Assembly: GCF_001746415.1 (NCBI RefSeq)
Contig: NZ_MEHJ01000001.1
Location: forward strand, 7,880,501-7,944,500
Direction of reading: 5' to 3'
Origin: Streptomyces agglomeratus
GTDB taxonomy: Bacteria; Actinomycetota; Actinomycetes; Streptomycetales; Streptomycetaceae
DNA length: 64,000 nt
Part shown: piece after piece, positions 27,689 through 36,386 of the stretch
Numbering within the stretch: the stretch's first letter is position 1
Layout of the letters: each line of letters starts with the position of its first letter
Notes under the pieces: generated by a model
Told to the model about the DNA's origin: nothing
Seen by the model: the letters and a program-made list of their open reading frames with translations, nothing else
Databases searched by the model: none
Made by a program: the position numbers and the translations under genes

Positions 27689-27959
27689 ACAGGCGCAGCC
27701 CGCATCGCATGACACGCGTCTGCGCGATGCCAGGGGAAGCTGCGGCCAAACTGCACCAACTCCGGCGCCAGGTCCAGGGGCGGCACCCGGACCACAGTCT
27801 GCGCCCCGGTTGGCGGGCTTGCGCGACAGCTGGGCCAGTCGCCCTTGAGCGCACCGTAAGCGGTGGTACCTGGCGGCGTGCCGTGCGCAGCGGGGTCGGC
27901 CATCATGGAGGGGTCCGCCGGTATCCGCGCTCAGCCGGAGCCTCCGAGGAAGGACAACT

Positions 27960-28901
27960 ATGGAGCTCTTCCCGCCGATTCCGCTCGCCGAATGGCGGGA
28001 CTGCAAGGAGGCGCTGCACCGGTTCGCGCAGGTCGTCGGCAAGATTCGGCTTGCCGCCAGCGTTCGGCGCAACCACTGGTGGAATGTGCCCTTCCACCTC
28101 ACTGGGCGTGGCATCACCACGCGTCCGATGGGGCAAGCCGACGGTGATCCGTTCACCATCGACTTGGACTTTGTCGGCCACCAGCTGGTGGCCGCTTCGC
28201 TGGACGGCACTGAGGTGTCCTTTCCGCTCTACGGCCGCTCGGTGGCGTCCTTCCACCGCGCGACCCTGGACGCTCTGGCCGCGCTGGGTGTTCGGGTGGA
28301 CATCCCACTCCCCGTCCCGTTCGACCTGCCGGACGCTTCCAGGCCGTTCGCCGAGGACACCGAACACGCTGCCTACGATCCCGTGCAGGCCAACCGCTAT
28401 TGGCGAGTCCTCAGCCAGGTGGCGCTGATACTGGAGGAATTCGCAGCTGAATTCTCGGGGAAAGCCAGCCCTGTGCATCACTTCTGGCACACCTTCGACA
28501 TCGCCTACAGTAGGTTCTCCGGACGGCACGCCGAACAGCCGGCCGATGCGGACCCGGTCACCCGCGAGGCGTACTCCCGTGAGGTGATCAGCTTCGGCTT
28601 CTGGTTCGGGGATGACGCGTTCCCCGAACCCGCCTTTTACTCCTACACCTCACCTGAACCCCCAGGGCTGGCGGAGGAGCCGCTGGCACCAGGATCCGCC
28701 CGGTGGGTGGCGCGCAACGGCAGTCATCTGGCCGTGCTCCGTTACGACGATGCCCGCGCCGAAGCAGACCCCCGCGCCACCGTGCTCGCCTTCTACGAGA
28801 GCGCCTACCGGGCCGGAGCCGGGCGCGCCGACTGGGACATGGTCAGGCTGGCCTGCCCTGGAGGGATAACGGACCGGCACCTGGCGGCCCCGCCCGCCTG
28901 A
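27960..28901 (+). CDS. DUF5996 family protein
   Basis: 313 residues from ATG 27960, with GAGGAAGGAC upstream. Family hallmarks are FPPIPLAEWRDCKEALHRFA near the N-terminus, RRNHWWNVPFHLTGRGITTR, FWHTFDIAYSRFSGRHAEQP and SFGFWFGDDAFPEPAFYSYT. Members are widespread in actinobacteria and proteobacteria, have no known biochemical function, and look soluble. No operon partner: the next gene is on the opposite strand. The 270 bases upstream hold no gene. Confidence 0.85.
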   Translation: MELFPPIPLAEWRDCKEALHRFAQVVGKIRLAASVRRNHWWNVPFHLTGRGITTRPMGQADGDPFTIDLDFVGHQLVAASLDGTEVSFPLYGRSVASFHRATLDALAALGVRVDIPLPVPFDLPDASRPFAEDTEHAAYDPVQANRYWRVLSQVALILEEFAAEFSGKASPVHHFWHTFDIAYSRFSGRHAEQPADADPVTREAYSREVISFGFWFGDDAFPEPAFYSYTSPEPPGLAEEPLAPGSARWVARNGSHLAVLRYDDARAEADPRATVLAFYESAYRAGAGRADWDMVRLACPGGITDRHLAAPPA

Positions 28902-28988
28902 TCCCGACTCGGCGCGTGCTCGCCCCGGCGCTACGCGGCCACAACTCGCGTACTGACCCGTTCGATGTGCTCGTTCGCCTGTGGGCTT

Positions 28989-29351
28989 TCAGTGCAGGTG
29001 CCGCTGGTCCATGGGGAGCTTGTCCTTGGGGCCAGGCACTGGCTGCGCTTCGGGGTGCGAGGTGGGCGGCATCAGCTTCGGCCCCTCAAAGAACGTCTCG
29101 GTCTCGGCATTCCAAAACCAGCTCTCTCCGGGTTCGAAGCTGGTCAAAATGGGGTGCTTGGCATCATGTGCGTGCCTGGTGGCGTGCTGGGAGGGTGAGG
29201 AATCGCAGCATCCGATGTGCCCGCAGGCGGCGCAGCGCCGCAAGTGGAACCACCATCCGGGGCCGTCGCCCGCCAAGCACTCCATACACCCCTCCCCGCT
29301 CGGCCCCGCGTTGGGATCGATTCCGGGGATGCGCTCGACGTCATCAGACAT
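28989..29351 (-). CDS. UBP-type zinc-finger protein
   Basis: 120 residues from ATG 29351. Cys/His ligands follow the UBP zinc-finger pattern: CMECLAGDGPGWWFHLRRCA, CGHIGCCDSSPSQHATRHAH, then HPILTSFEPGESWFWNAETE. In eukaryotes this domain binds the ubiquitin C-terminus. In bacteria it occurs as small stand-alone proteins, often near stress or redox genes, with unknown partner. It is convergent with the DUF5996 gene (stop-to-stop gap 87 bases). Confidence 0.88.
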   Translation of the reverse strand: MSDDVERIPGIDPNAGPSGEGCMECLAGDGPGWWFHLRRCAACGHIGCCDSSPSQHATRHAHDAKHPILTSFEPGESWFWNAETETFFEGPKLMPPTSHPEAQPVPGPKDKLPMDQRHLH

Positions 29352-29712
29352 GACCCCATCGTAACAATTATGCAGATCTGTGCTGCTTTGGCGGGAGAGC
29401 AGGGGAGCGACTGCCATATGGCCGCCGGAGTGGACCAGCACGGTGGGTACTTTCCGACTCACCCGGGCGCCGGAGATCTACGGCAGGGCCGGCCGCTCCA
29501 GTCGCTGATCCGCCAACTACCGTCACCGTGCAACCATTCCGCCACCGGGTGCTCGCAAGGGCAATGCGCAAGGCCGCAGTTGTGTTGACGAGCCAGGACA
29601 CGTGACGCGATCGTCTGATGAGAACGCTTGGCTGGGAGGGCGTTCGCGAGGGGAAGGCCGTCATCACCCGGGGCCGGACACCCGAGCGGGCCGCTCATTG
29701 CTCAAGCACTGC
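29352..29712. other. Intergenic stretch
   Basis: 361 bases between the zinc-finger gene and the sugar symporter. Nothing recognisable. Confidence 0.4.
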
Positions 29713-31104
29713 TCATTCTCGCGGGGCTCGCGATTCGTTCGGGCCGGGTTCTGCGTGGCGCTGAGCGATGTCAGCGACGATTTGGCGGAACTTCTTCTCG
29801 GTCAAGGGGTAGGTCACCATGAGGGCGATCGCGGGGATGATGACCAGGGCCGGGACGGCCCCGGCCGCAATCCTGATCGAGGTGATAGCGCCGTCACTCT
29901 GGGTGGCGGCACCGGATTCGTAGCCTCCGAGGCCGATGATGTAGGCCGCGGCGGCAGCCCCGATGGCCTGCCCGAACTTGCGGCTGAGGGAGAGGACCGA
30001 GTACGTCGCGCCTTCGGCGCGCACGCCGGTTTTCCATTCGCCGTACTCGACGGTGTCGGCGACGAGCGCCCAGATCAGGGTGTTGATGGCGCCGATCCCG
30101 ATGCCGAGGATGCCGAATCCGACGATGGCGATCGCGGGATTGGATCCTGGCGCGACGGCGGTGACGATGCCGCCCAGCACGGCGATGGTTCCGCTCGCGA
30201 CGTAGGCGGTCCGCTTTCCGACCTTGCTCACCATGGTCGGGATGAGCAGGGTGGCCAGGAGCATGCCGACAACCTGTACGGCGACAAGAATGACGTAGAG
30301 GCCGGCGTCGTCGAGCACGTACCGGGCGTAGTAGATGGCGGTGGTCTCCAGGGCGAACATGCCGCACAGGAACAGCACGCTGGACAGGCCCAGGCGGAGC
30401 AGTGGCTTGTTCTGTTTCACGGTGTCCCACGCCTGGCGCAGGCTGACTTTCTCGTCGTCGCGCTGGACCTGCTCCTTGGCGGTGGAGAAGGTGAACACGT
30501 ACAGCGCCATCCCGATCACCACCAGGCCCAGGGTGAGGATCGTCAGGGATTGCTGGAGGTCGTCGGAGTTCGCGATCTGCCGTGAGACGACGACCGCGAG
30601 CAGCAGGATGACCACGTTCGTGGCGAGGACCCGGGCGCTGGAGAGTTTGGAGCGTTCGTCGGGATCCTGGGTCATGGCGGTGGACAGGGAGCCGTAGGGG
30701 ATGTTGACCAGACCGTAGGCGAAGGAGAACAGCGCGTAGGAGATGTAGGCGTACACGAGTGCGCCGCCCTCGCTCAGTCCGCCCGGCACGGAGAAGAGCG
30801 CGACGAGCAGCAGCAGCAGCGGCAGCGAGGCGAACAGCAGGTAGGGGCGGTATTTGCCCCACCGGGTGGAGGTGCGATCGACGATGCGGCCGGCGATAAC
30901 GTCGCCGATCCCGTCCCAGGCACGCACGACCAGAAACAGTGTTCCCGCGGTGGTGGCGGAGATCCCCACGACGTCGGTGTAGTAGAGGAGCAGGAACATC
31001 GAGGCCATCGAGAAGGCCAGGTTGTTCGCGAAGTCGCCGGCTCCGTATCCGACGTACTGCAGGGGACGCAGCTTGGTGGTCTGCTCGACCCTCGGGCCGG
31101 TCAT
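29713..31104 (-). CDS. GPH-family sugar:cation symporter (glucuronide transporter-like)
   Basis: 463 residues with about twelve hydrophobic segments. ATG 31104 (MTGPRVEQTTKLRPLQYVGY) overlaps the GH2 stop as ATGA, so the two genes are coupled. GPH/MFS signatures include YGAGDFANNLAFSMASMFLL, RAWDGIGDVIAGRIVDRT, STRWGKYRPYLLF and ADTVEYGEWKTGVRAEG. The partner is a beta-glucuronidase-like enzyme, so uptake of glucuronides (UidB role) is the likely job. A larger frame extending upstream is only read-through of GH2 in another frame. Confidence 0.92.
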   Translation of the reverse strand: MTGPRVEQTTKLRPLQYVGYGAGDFANNLAFSMASMFLLLYYTDVVGISATTAGTLFLVVRAWDGIGDVIAGRIVDRTSTRWGKYRPYLLFASLPLLLLLVALFSVPGGLSEGGALVYAYISYALFSFAYGLVNIPYGSLSTAMTQDPDERSKLSSARVLATNVVILLLAVVVSRQIANSDDLQQSLTILTLGLVVIGMALYVFTFSTAKEQVQRDDEKVSLRQAWDTVKQNKPLLRLGLSSVLFLCGMFALETTAIYYARYVLDDAGLYVILVAVQVVGMLLATLLIPTMVSKVGKRTAYVASGTIAVLGGIVTAVAPGSNPAIAIVGFGILGIGIGAINTLIWALVADTVEYGEWKTGVRAEGATYSVLSLSRKFGQAIGAAAAAYIIGLGGYESGAATQSDGAITSIRIAAGAVPALVIIPAIALMVTYPLTEKKFRQIVADIAQRHAEPGPNESRAPRE

Positions 31105-32882
31105 CGGCGTGCTCGCCAGCGTTCGCGCAGCTGCCATGCGCTGGTTTTGGGTCTGCGGTCGCGGGTGAACACGCCTTTCTTGTTGCCGTCGACACGGAGC
31201 AGGCCGGGGGCGGTGGCGAAGTCGGCGAAGTTCCAGATCTGCTCGCCGACGACCGCGTCGATGCGGTCGAAGACCCGGTGATACATGGCGAGTACGTCGG
31301 CCTGGTAGTCCTCGGTCCACGGGGTGGGTGTGATGGTGCGAAGCCCCAGGAGTGTGTCCGCGCCGTATTCGGTCATAATGATCGGCTTGTCGTGCTTGCG
31401 CGTCCAGGCGCGGAGCTCGTCTTCCAGGTTCCGTTCGGCCGCCCCGAGATCCGCCAGGTTCTTGTACCAGCCGTAGTAGCGGTTGAGCAGGAGAACGTCG
31501 AACAGGCCGGAGATGACGTCGTTGTCCGGGGTGGCGCTCATGAAGTTGACGAAGGCCAGGGGGCGGGTGGGGTCCAGTCGCCGGGCTTCGTCGACCAGGG
31601 GCTCGAAGTAGGAGCGGGAGGCGGTCGTGGTGGACTCCGGCTCGTTGGCGATGCTCCAGATCACCACGCTGGGATGGTTCTTGTCCCGGGCGATCATCTC
31701 GGCGAGCGCCTGGCGGTGGACCTCCTGTGTGGCGCTGTTGATGGTGAACGCGGAGAACGTGGTGAACACCGCCTCGGCGAGCGTCGCGCCGAGCTCGGCG
31801 TTGAGTCCCACGGCGGGAGTTTCGCCGATGACCACAATGCCGTGCCGGTCCGCGTACTCGAGCACCTCCTCCGCATACGGGTAGTGCGAGGTACGGAACG
31901 AGTTCGCGCCGAGCCACTCCATCAGCGCGAAGTCGTGGACCATGAAGGCGTCGTCGTGGCCCTTGCCGCGTACGGGGCTGTCCTCGTGCTTGCCGAAGCC
32001 GGTGAAGTAGAACGGCTCCCCGTTGATGAGGAACCGATTTCCCTCGACCGCCACGGTACGTACCCCCACCGGCAGCGCGTACGCGTCGGCCGGTTCTTCT
32101 CCGGTGCCCCGCAGTTCGGCATGGAGGCGGTAGAGGTAGCCCTCGCCCGGCCGCCACGGGTGCACATCCTCGACGGTGAGCCCGCCGGTGCTTCCGGTGG
32201 CACGCGCGACTTCGGCGCCGTCAGCGTCCCGCAGGACGACGCGGACATCGTGCTCTTCTTGGCCGTCGACTTGGATCTGGTAGTCGACGATTCCGGTCGG
32301 TCCGGTCAGTCTGGTGAAGACGGTGATGTCGCTGATGTAGGTGCGGGGTGTGGTGTAGAGCCAGACGTTGCGGTGCAGACCGGCGTAGTTGAAGAAGTCG
32401 TGGAAGTAGCGCTGGCGTGGACCGACGGGGGTCTGCTCGACGTAGCCGGGCGGGATCGACTGCCAGGACAGGGTGTTGTCCACGACGACCGTCACCCGGT
32501 GCTCGCCGCCCGGTTCGACCAGGTCGGTGAGGTCGGCCTCGAACGGCGTATAGCCGCCCTCGTGTGCTGCGACCTCGTTGTCGTCGACCCAGACCGCGGC
32601 CCGGTGGGTCGCGGAGTCGAAACGCAGGACGATCCGCTGGCCCTCCCACCGCCCGGGAATCCGTATCACCCTCTGGTACCAGACGTCGCCCACATGGTCG
32701 TGGATGGCCGGGTCCGGGAACAGGTCGTTGTAGCTGGCCGGCACGGGTGCCTCCCGCCTGCCGGGCAGGGGGTGGCGCCACCAGCCGTCGGTCCGGCCGA
32801 CGCCATCGGTGTCGACGGCGAACCGCCACAGGCCGTTGAGCGATGTGGACTCGCGGGTGGGGGTAGCGCGGGGCCTGAGCAT
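31101..32882 (-). CDS. uidA: Beta-glucuronidase (GH2)
   Basis: 593 residues from ATG 32882, with AGGAG five bases upstream. Three GH2 domains are visible: a sugar-binding sandwich (LNGLWRFAVD, then DLFPDPAIHDHVGDVWYQR), an immunoglobulin-like middle, and the TIM barrel (INGEPFYFTGFGKHEDSPVR). The acid/base is in IWSIANEPES and the nucleophile in PIIMTEYGADT. FGKHED and the NRYYGWY segment are typical of glucuronidases rather than beta-galactosidases. No signal peptide, so hydrolysis is intracellular after uptake by the coupled symporter. The released glucuronate or aglycone could feed the sugar-acid genes nearby. Confidence 0.92.
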   Translation of the reverse strand: MLRPRATPTRESTSLNGLWRFAVDTDGVGRTDGWWRHPLPGRREAPVPASYNDLFPDPAIHDHVGDVWYQRVIRIPGRWEGQRIVLRFDSATHRAAVWVDDNEVAAHEGGYTPFEADLTDLVEPGGEHRVTVVVDNTLSWQSIPPGYVEQTPVGPRQRYFHDFFNYAGLHRNVWLYTTPRTYISDITVFTRLTGPTGIVDYQIQVDGQEEHDVRVVLRDADGAEVARATGSTGGLTVEDVHPWRPGEGYLYRLHAELRGTGEEPADAYALPVGVRTVAVEGNRFLINGEPFYFTGFGKHEDSPVRGKGHDDAFMVHDFALMEWLGANSFRTSHYPYAEEVLEYADRHGIVVIGETPAVGLNAELGATLAEAVFTTFSAFTINSATQEVHRQALAEMIARDKNHPSVVIWSIANEPESTTTASRSYFEPLVDEARRLDPTRPLAFVNFMSATPDNDVISGLFDVLLLNRYYGWYKNLADLGAAERNLEDELRAWTRKHDKPIIMTEYGADTLLGLRTITPTPWTEDYQADVLAMYHRVFDRIDAVVGEQIWNFADFATAPGLLRVDGNKKGVFTRDRRPKTSAWQLRERWRARR

Positions 32883-32917
32883 AGGCACTCCTCACGTCGT
32901 TGCGTCTGCACTGCGCG

Positions 32918-33598
32918 TCATGCTGTCGCGTCCGTACTGCGCGGCATGTGAAAGGTGGCCGCCGCGACGATCAGCTCCACGCATGTGTCCACGCTTAAGG
33001 CGGTGGCATCGATCATGAGGTGATACAGGGCCGGATCATCGCCGTCGGCGCCGTATGCCCTTCTGACGTACTCCCTCCTGGCCCAGTCATTGGCTTCTAC
33101 GCGCCGCTCAGCAGTGGCACGATCGACGCCCTCGGCCTCCGCGGCCCGCGCGATGCGGGCCTGCAGCGGCCCGCCCAGGTACACGTGCAGCGCCTGCGGC
33201 ACCTCGCGCAGCACGATCGCCCCGCCCCGCCCCAGCACCACCCCTCCGGACCGGGCGGCGTCGGCCATGAAGCGACGCATCCGCGCCCGCATCTCGCCCT
33301 CTTCCAAAAACCAGCGGTCCTGGGCCGGACCGGCCGTCAGGCTGGGCGCCCTGGCCAGCAGCGACAGCAGCCGTTGCCCGCGACTCAGCGGGCGCTCATC
33401 GGCGGCGGCGACGACCTCCTCGGGCGCGCCGGTCTGCGCGGCGACCGACGCGGGGATGGCGCGATCCAGGAAGTCCACGCCGAGCCGCTGTGCCACGTCG
33501 GGCCCGATGACGACGCCCCCGGTGCCATACAGCGCGGCGAGCGTCACCACCGGAGGAGGCCGCTTCGGATCCGAACCCGGGGACGCAAGATCAGGCAT
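32918..33598 (-). CDS. Cytidylate kinase-like family protein
   Basis: 226 residues from ATG 33598. The fold resembles the cytidylate-kinase-like family: VTLAALYGTGGVVIGPDVAQ replaces the P-loop, then GVDFLDRAIPASVA, RWFLEEGEMRARMRRFM, GGVVLGRGGAIVLREVPQAL and WARREYVRRAYGADGDDP. The P-loop is divergent (GTGGVVIG), so classical CMP phosphorylation is doubtful. Such proteins often sit in stress clusters with USPs in Streptomyces. It is upstream of the GH2 gene on the same strand but with its own leader, and divergent from G6PDH. Confidence 0.78.
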   Translation of the reverse strand: MPDLASPGSDPKRPPPVVTLAALYGTGGVVIGPDVAQRLGVDFLDRAIPASVAAQTGAPEEVVAAADERPLSRGQRLLSLLARAPSLTAGPAQDRWFLEEGEMRARMRRFMADAARSGGVVLGRGGAIVLREVPQALHVYLGGPLQARIARAAEAEGVDRATAERRVEANDWARREYVRRAYGADGDDPALYHLMIDATALSVDTCVELIVAAATFHMPRSTDATA

Positions 33599-33711
33599 AC
33601 TAGGAATTCTTCACAAGCATCAGCAATCCGCTACTTATGCCGCTTTCTGGATTAACTGAACATCTTTGTGCTGTCCGGTGCTGTCGATGCCGTCGTAGCG
33701 GGGGTTAGCAA

Positions 33712-35094
33712 TTGATCAAGACCTTGGCGCTGCTCGGTGCGACCGGTGATCTCGCGGGCCGGTTCCTGCTGCCCGCTCTTGCCGCGCTCCGTGCCGCGGA
33801 CCGGCTTCCCGACGGCTTCCAGGTCGTCGCGGCCGCCCGGGAAGACCTGGACGACCGGTCCTTCCAGCGCACCGCCACAGAGAGACTGGAGCGCCACGCC
33901 CCGCATGTGCCGGCCGCGGCCCGCGCGAACCTCGTCCGCTCGCTTCGCTACCGCCCCACCGAGATGACGGACCCCGCGAGCCTCGGCAGTCTGCTGTCCG
34001 GCATCCGGCAGCCATGGGCGGCCTACCTGGCCCTGCCTCCCGGTCTGCACACGGCGGTGGTGACCACGCTCGGGAGTACCGGGCTGCCTGCGGGAAGCCG
34101 GATCGCGCTGGAGAAACCCTTCGGCGAGAACCTCGACAGCGCCATGGCACTCAACCGGCTCCTCACCCAAGTAACGCGCACCGCCGGGGAGCAGGCCGTG
34201 TTCCGGGTCGACCACGTTCTCGGGCTGCCCACGGTCCAGAACCTGCTCGCGCTACGCCTGGCCAACCGGATCCTGGAACCGGTATGGAACAGCCGACACA
34301 TCGAGCAGATCGACATCCTGTGGGAGGAGGACCTGGGCCTGGAGGGCCGGGCGGGCTACTTCGACCGCTCCGGCACGCTGCGAGACGTGATGCAAAACCA
34401 CATGCTCCAAATCCTGTCCTTGATCGCGATGGAGCTGCCGACGCGCCTCGACCAACAAGCCCTGCGGGACCGCAAGCTCGACGCCCTGCGCTCCGTGCGC
34501 CCTCTGCGCCTCGACGAGGCGGTCACCCGCACCCGCCGCGCCCGCTACGCCGCCGGCCGCCTCCCTGACGCGGAAGGAGGGGCCGGGCGCGCCGTCCCGG
34601 CATACCGGAATGAGGACGGCGTCGATGCGGCCCGCGGCACCGAGACCTTCGCCGAGATCGTGCTGGACCTCGACACTGAACGGTGGTCGGGCACCCGTTT
34701 CCTGCTCCGGGCCGGCAAGGCGCTGCACCGCCGACGCAAGCAGGTCACAGTCCGCTTCCGGCCGGCCGAGCACCCTTCGTACAGCAGCGCTCCGGCCAAC
34801 ACGCTGCGGATCGGCCTCGACGGCCCCGAGGACATCGCCCTGCACCTGACCGGCGGGGTGTCCCTGAATCCGCCGAGCCCCACGCCGGTGACGCTGGCCG
34901 CGCCGCCTCCCTTCGCCGACCTAACGGCCTACGGTCGCGTTCTGCTGGAACTCCTGTCGGGCGGTAGCACGCTCTCCGTCCGCGGAGACGAGGCCGAAGC
35001 GGCCTGGCGCGTCATGACGCCCGTACTGACAGCCTGGAACGCGGGAATGGTCCCGCTGGAGGAATACGCCGCAGGAAGCGCGGGCCCGCCCTGA
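33712..35094 (+). CDS. zwf: Glucose-6-phosphate dehydrogenase, divergent
   Basis: 460 residues. The start is TTG 33712 (LIKTLALLG), with GGGGG eight bases upstream. The NADP-binding motif is LALLGATGDLAGRFLLPAL. RIALEKPFG (Lys135) and FRVDHVLG (His168) are the substrate/catalytic regions. The usual DHYLGK is DHVLGL, so the substrate-phosphate lysine is missing. The C-terminal domain is recognisable (YFDRSGTLRDVMQNHMLQIL, RFLLRAGKALHRRRKQVTV). It probably makes 6-phosphogluconolactone and NADPH, but the altered motif leaves room for a different sugar phosphate. It is convergent with the exporter gene (23 bases apart). Confidence 0.88.
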   Translation: MIKTLALLGATGDLAGRFLLPALAALRAADRLPDGFQVVAAAREDLDDRSFQRTATERLERHAPHVPAAARANLVRSLRYRPTEMTDPASLGSLLSGIRQPWAAYLALPPGLHTAVVTTLGSTGLPAGSRIALEKPFGENLDSAMALNRLLTQVTRTAGEQAVFRVDHVLGLPTVQNLLALRLANRILEPVWNSRHIEQIDILWEEDLGLEGRAGYFDRSGTLRDVMQNHMLQILSLIAMELPTRLDQQALRDRKLDALRSVRPLRLDEAVTRTRRARYAAGRLPDAEGGAGRAVPAYRNEDGVDAARGTETFAEIVLDLDTERWSGTRFLLRAGKALHRRRKQVTVRFRPAEHPSYSSAPANTLRIGLDGPEDIALHLTGGVSLNPPSPTPVTLAAPPPFADLTAYGRVLLELLSGGSTLSVRGDEAEAAWRVMTPVLTAWNAGMVPLEEYAAGSAGPP

Positions 35095-35117
35095 GACGCG
35101 GCCAGCACCACCGTTTG

Positions 35118-36302
35118 TCAACGTCGGCGCCGCCGTCGGCCAGCCAGCCTGCGCCGCAGACGGTGCAACACCGTCCCGCTCGGCAGGCCGGGGAGGTGGA
35201 AGTCTTCCGGCGGCGCCATGGCCCGCGGCTTGCCGGCGTCCCGCTGAAGCACCGCGGAAGCTTCCCCGGGGGCGGCGCCGGCGAAGATCATGATGTCGAG
35301 GCACAGGAACCGCACGCCGGCCGCCGCTGCTTCCCGCTCCATGGACGGCGCAGGGGCCTCGCCGGCCCGGCGGGCGACGGCGAAGGCACGGTCCACCGCC
35401 CGCTGGCGGATCCGGTGACTGCCCAGGTCTGCCGAGAGGTCGGTGATCGCTCCGGCCAGCTCCCGCACCGCCTGCGCGAGCCTGTCCTGACCCGGCAGAT
35501 CGGCGCTGACAGCGGTGCGCATGAGCATCAGACAACTGGCTCCCAGCAACTGGATCTGGGCGGCCTCCTGGTTCGTCCACGCGGCGGCGGGGCGCCGGTA
35601 ACGCCAGATCAACGAGTGGCCGGCGACCCGGGCGCCGGCCGGTCCAGCCCTGCCCACCTCAGCGAGGTGTTCCCGCACGCCGGACATGCACCCGATCAGC
35701 CCCGCATGCAGTTCCTCGTCGTCCCTGCCGCGCCCGATCGCCTCCGCCGTCAGGCGAAGACCCTCGGCCATGATTGCCAGCGCCGCCCTCTCCGCCCTGC
35801 GCACCAGGGCGAGCGGCTCGGGAGGGAACAGAACCTGCGTGAAAACCAGCGCCACCCCGGCACCGATCAGCGCGTCGATCAACCGGTTCACACCAGCCCC
35901 GCCGTCGCTGGTGCCGCTGGCAGCGGCGATGGTCAGGATCGCCCCGGCGGCGGCCTGGACGCGCATCAGGCGATTGGCGCCCAGCGCCTGGGCGATGACC
36001 AGCGCAACGAACGTGGCCAGCGCCAGGCTGTCCCAGCCGCTTCCGAGGACCACGACCGTGAGTTCTCCGATCACGATGCCAATGCACACCCCGAGGAGCA
36101 GCCGCAGGGCGTTGCGGCCCCGCTCACCGCGCCCGAAGTTGAGAGCGACCACTGCGGCGATCGGAGCAAAGAACGGAGCAGCGTGATCGCCGATCCGGAC
36201 AGCAATCACCCAGGCCACCGTGGCAGCTGCCGTCGCCTGTACCAGCGGCCAGGTCTCGGCGAGCCACGTCCGCAACGCGGCGGCCGTGCGCGAACGGGCC
36301 AT
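35118..36302 (-). CDS. FUSC / aromatic-acid exporter-type membrane protein
   Basis: 394 residues from ATG 36302, with AGGAG eight bases upstream. Six hydrophobic segments lie in the first half: WPLVQATAAATVAWVIAVRI, FFAPIAAVVALNFGRGERGR, LLLGVCIGIVIGELTVVVLG, LATFVALVIAQALGANRLMR, and two more. A soluble helical C-terminal half follows (AAWTNQEAAQIQLLGASCLM). Layout fits the FUSC/ArAE-type family linked to efflux of aromatic acids, one half of the bacterial duplicated form. Substrate unknown. Divergent from the SMP-30 gene with an 84-base spacer. Confidence 0.85.
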   Translation of the reverse strand: MARSRTAAALRTWLAETWPLVQATAAATVAWVIAVRIGDHAAPFFAPIAAVVALNFGRGERGRNALRLLLGVCIGIVIGELTVVVLGSGWDSLALATFVALVIAQALGANRLMRVQAAAGAILTIAAASGTSDGGAGVNRLIDALIGAGVALVFTQVLFPPEPLALVRRAERAALAIMAEGLRLTAEAIGRGRDDEELHAGLIGCMSGVREHLAEVGRAGPAGARVAGHSLIWRYRRPAAAWTNQEAAQIQLLGASCLMLMRTAVSADLPGQDRLAQAVRELAGAITDLSADLGSHRIRQRAVDRAFAVARRAGEAPAPSMEREAAAAGVRFLCLDIMIFAGAAPGEASAVLQRDAGKPRAMAPPEDFHLPGLPSGTVLHRLRRRLAGRRRRRR

Positions 36303-36386
36303 ACGGAGATCTCCTGGTTTAGGCACCATGAGTAAGAAGTAAAAAGAACTATCCGCCCAAATCAGACTCTCCATCGGGAGGCGCCG

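Noticed and set aside
29713..32157. An 814-codon minus-strand frame covering the symporter and part of GH2
   Set aside because: Its first half is the GH2 gene read out of frame. The symporter starts at 31104, with an ATGA overlap.
35095..35117. Terminator between convergent G6PDH and exporter genes
   Set aside because: The 23-base spacer has no inverted repeat of useful length.
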